Assembly (NCBI GenBank): GCA_947626745.1
Contig: CANQTF010000016.1
Location: 1-45,902, forward strand
Direction: 5' to 3'
Length of the DNA stretch: 45,902 nucleotides
Origin: an uncultured Lachnospiraceae bacterium
GTDB lineage: Bacteria > Bacillota > Clostridia > Lachnospirales > Lachnospiraceae
This document shows, in pieces, positions 45,371-45,902 of the stretch. The position numbers and the translations under genes were made by a program. The stretch's first letter is position 1. Each line of letters starts with the position of its first letter. The notes beneath the pieces are model-generated. The model did no database searches, was not told the origin of the DNA, and worked only from the letters and a program-made list of their open reading frames with translations.

Positions 45371-45694
45371 ATGATGTACATGCATTATTGTAAGCGTTGC
45401 CATCGGGTCTACATGCTTAACGGACACAAGCAGCGCTGTCCGAAGTGCCGTGAGAGCATCACGGAGCTCAAAATTACTTACATGGACTATGTTGCCATGG
45501 ATATGGAGGCGAGAAAACAATTTACCAAAAGCTGCGGCGACGAGGAGCAGCTCCCGAAACTGAGTACCACATACCGTATGTATAAGTACAGCAAATGGTA
45601 CAAGGAGCTGCAGAAGCAATTCCCGCAGACTACGATCATCAATTATCCTATGGCAGACAGAACCCCGGTGGAAAACGCAATGTCCATGGTCTGA
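45371..45694 (+). CDS. Small zinc-ribbon hypothetical protein
   Basis: A 107-residue protein with a CKRC and CPKC pair (about residues 7-10 and 23-26), a likely zinc ribbon, then a mixed helical region rich in aromatic and basic residues (YKYSKWYKELQKQFP). ATG 45371 is preferred to 45350 because AAGGGGA lies eight bases before it. It is divergent from the muramidase gene. No function is recognised; the ribbon suggests nucleic-acid or protein binding. Confidence 0.65.
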   Translation: MMYMHYCKRCHRVYMLNGHKQRCPKCRESITELKITYMDYVAMDMEARKQFTKSCGDEEQLPKLSTTYRMYKYSKWYKELQKQFPQTTIINYPMADRTPVENAMSMV

Positions 45695-45902
45695 TTGCCA
45701 TGCGACAGCAACGTCTGGGAGCGGCGTCGGGAATCTTCGGATTTCCGCCGGCGCTCTCTCTCGTTCCGCCCTTATGCCTCCGCCCTCACTTCCCGCAGAA
45801 AACGAAAGATTTTATGAAAAAAATCGCTAGGGTAAAGTTTTTGTAGGAAAATCAAATAGGCAAAAGAAGAAAGCACCAGCTTTGTGTTAAGATAGAGTTT
45901 GC
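45695..45902. other. Right-end non-coding stretch
   Basis: No convincing gene, hairpin or promoter is seen. The overlapping 83-residue reading frame here has no ribosome binding site and looks accidental. Confidence 0.4.

Noticed and set aside
45595..45846. 83-codon frame after the zinc-ribbon gene
   Set aside because: It overlaps the zinc-ribbon gene in another frame, with no ribosome binding site and no recognisable features.

Overview
The window reads as chromosome of an anaerobic, spore-former-related Clostridia, most likely a Lachnospiraceae member. This rests on strong GGAGG ribosome binding sites at nearly every gene, a Csp-like subtilase, a second ClpX-like ATPase, an LCP protein, transmembrane GH25 muramidases, and a dTDP-rhamnose / ABC-exported polysaccharide locus. 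Almost everything from 2585 to 45109 is on the minus strand. No rRNA, tRNA, CRISPR array or transposase was seen.

Left end (1-6338). A truncated lipoprotein gene (probable solute-binding protein) diverges from an AraC-family regulator. A carbamate kinase gene with its own promoter follows; its product has an altered phosphate-binding motif (GHE in place of GGN). On the minus strand come a signal peptidase II-like gene, a cytoplasmic Csp-like subtilase and a divergent ClpX-type unfoldase without the RKH pore loop.

Accessory island (about 6460-17660). This visibly AT-richer block lies between the clpX-like gene and htrA and is bounded by rho-independent terminators. One strong promoter, TTGACA-17-TATTAT, flanked by TGATGC/GCATCA operator-like repeats, drives fic, hsdM, a small Cys-rich gene, hsdS and hsdR (a type I restriction-modification system). 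These are followed by a HerA-like ATPase gene, a 73-residue Cys-rich ORF and an AlbA_2/ATPase/winged-helix protein. The herA gene is split by a -1 frameshift exactly at a U UUU UUG slippery heptamer. A cluster of ATGAGACT/AGTCTCAT repeats ends the island.

Envelope region (17700-45109). It holds an HtrA protease, GlmS, glycosyltransferases, an LCP ligase, a WcaJ-type initiating sugar-phosphate transferase and a phosphoglucomutase. Beyond these are two large multi-domain glycosyltransferases, a methyltransferase-kinase-like protein, an ABC exporter (Wzt with a C-terminal glycan-binding domain, and Wzm), RfbC, RfbA, RfbB and two membrane-anchored GH25 muramidases. Together these suggest synthesis of a rhamnose-containing polysaccharide on a lipid carrier, possible chain-end capping, ABC export and attachment to the wall. 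RfbD is not in the window. The most interesting parts are the regulated Fic/type I RM/HerA island with its frameshift, and a gram-positive arrangement resembling WbdD/Wzt chain termination.

Right end (45146-45902). A small zinc-ribbon protein gene is transcribed divergently from the large muramidase gene.
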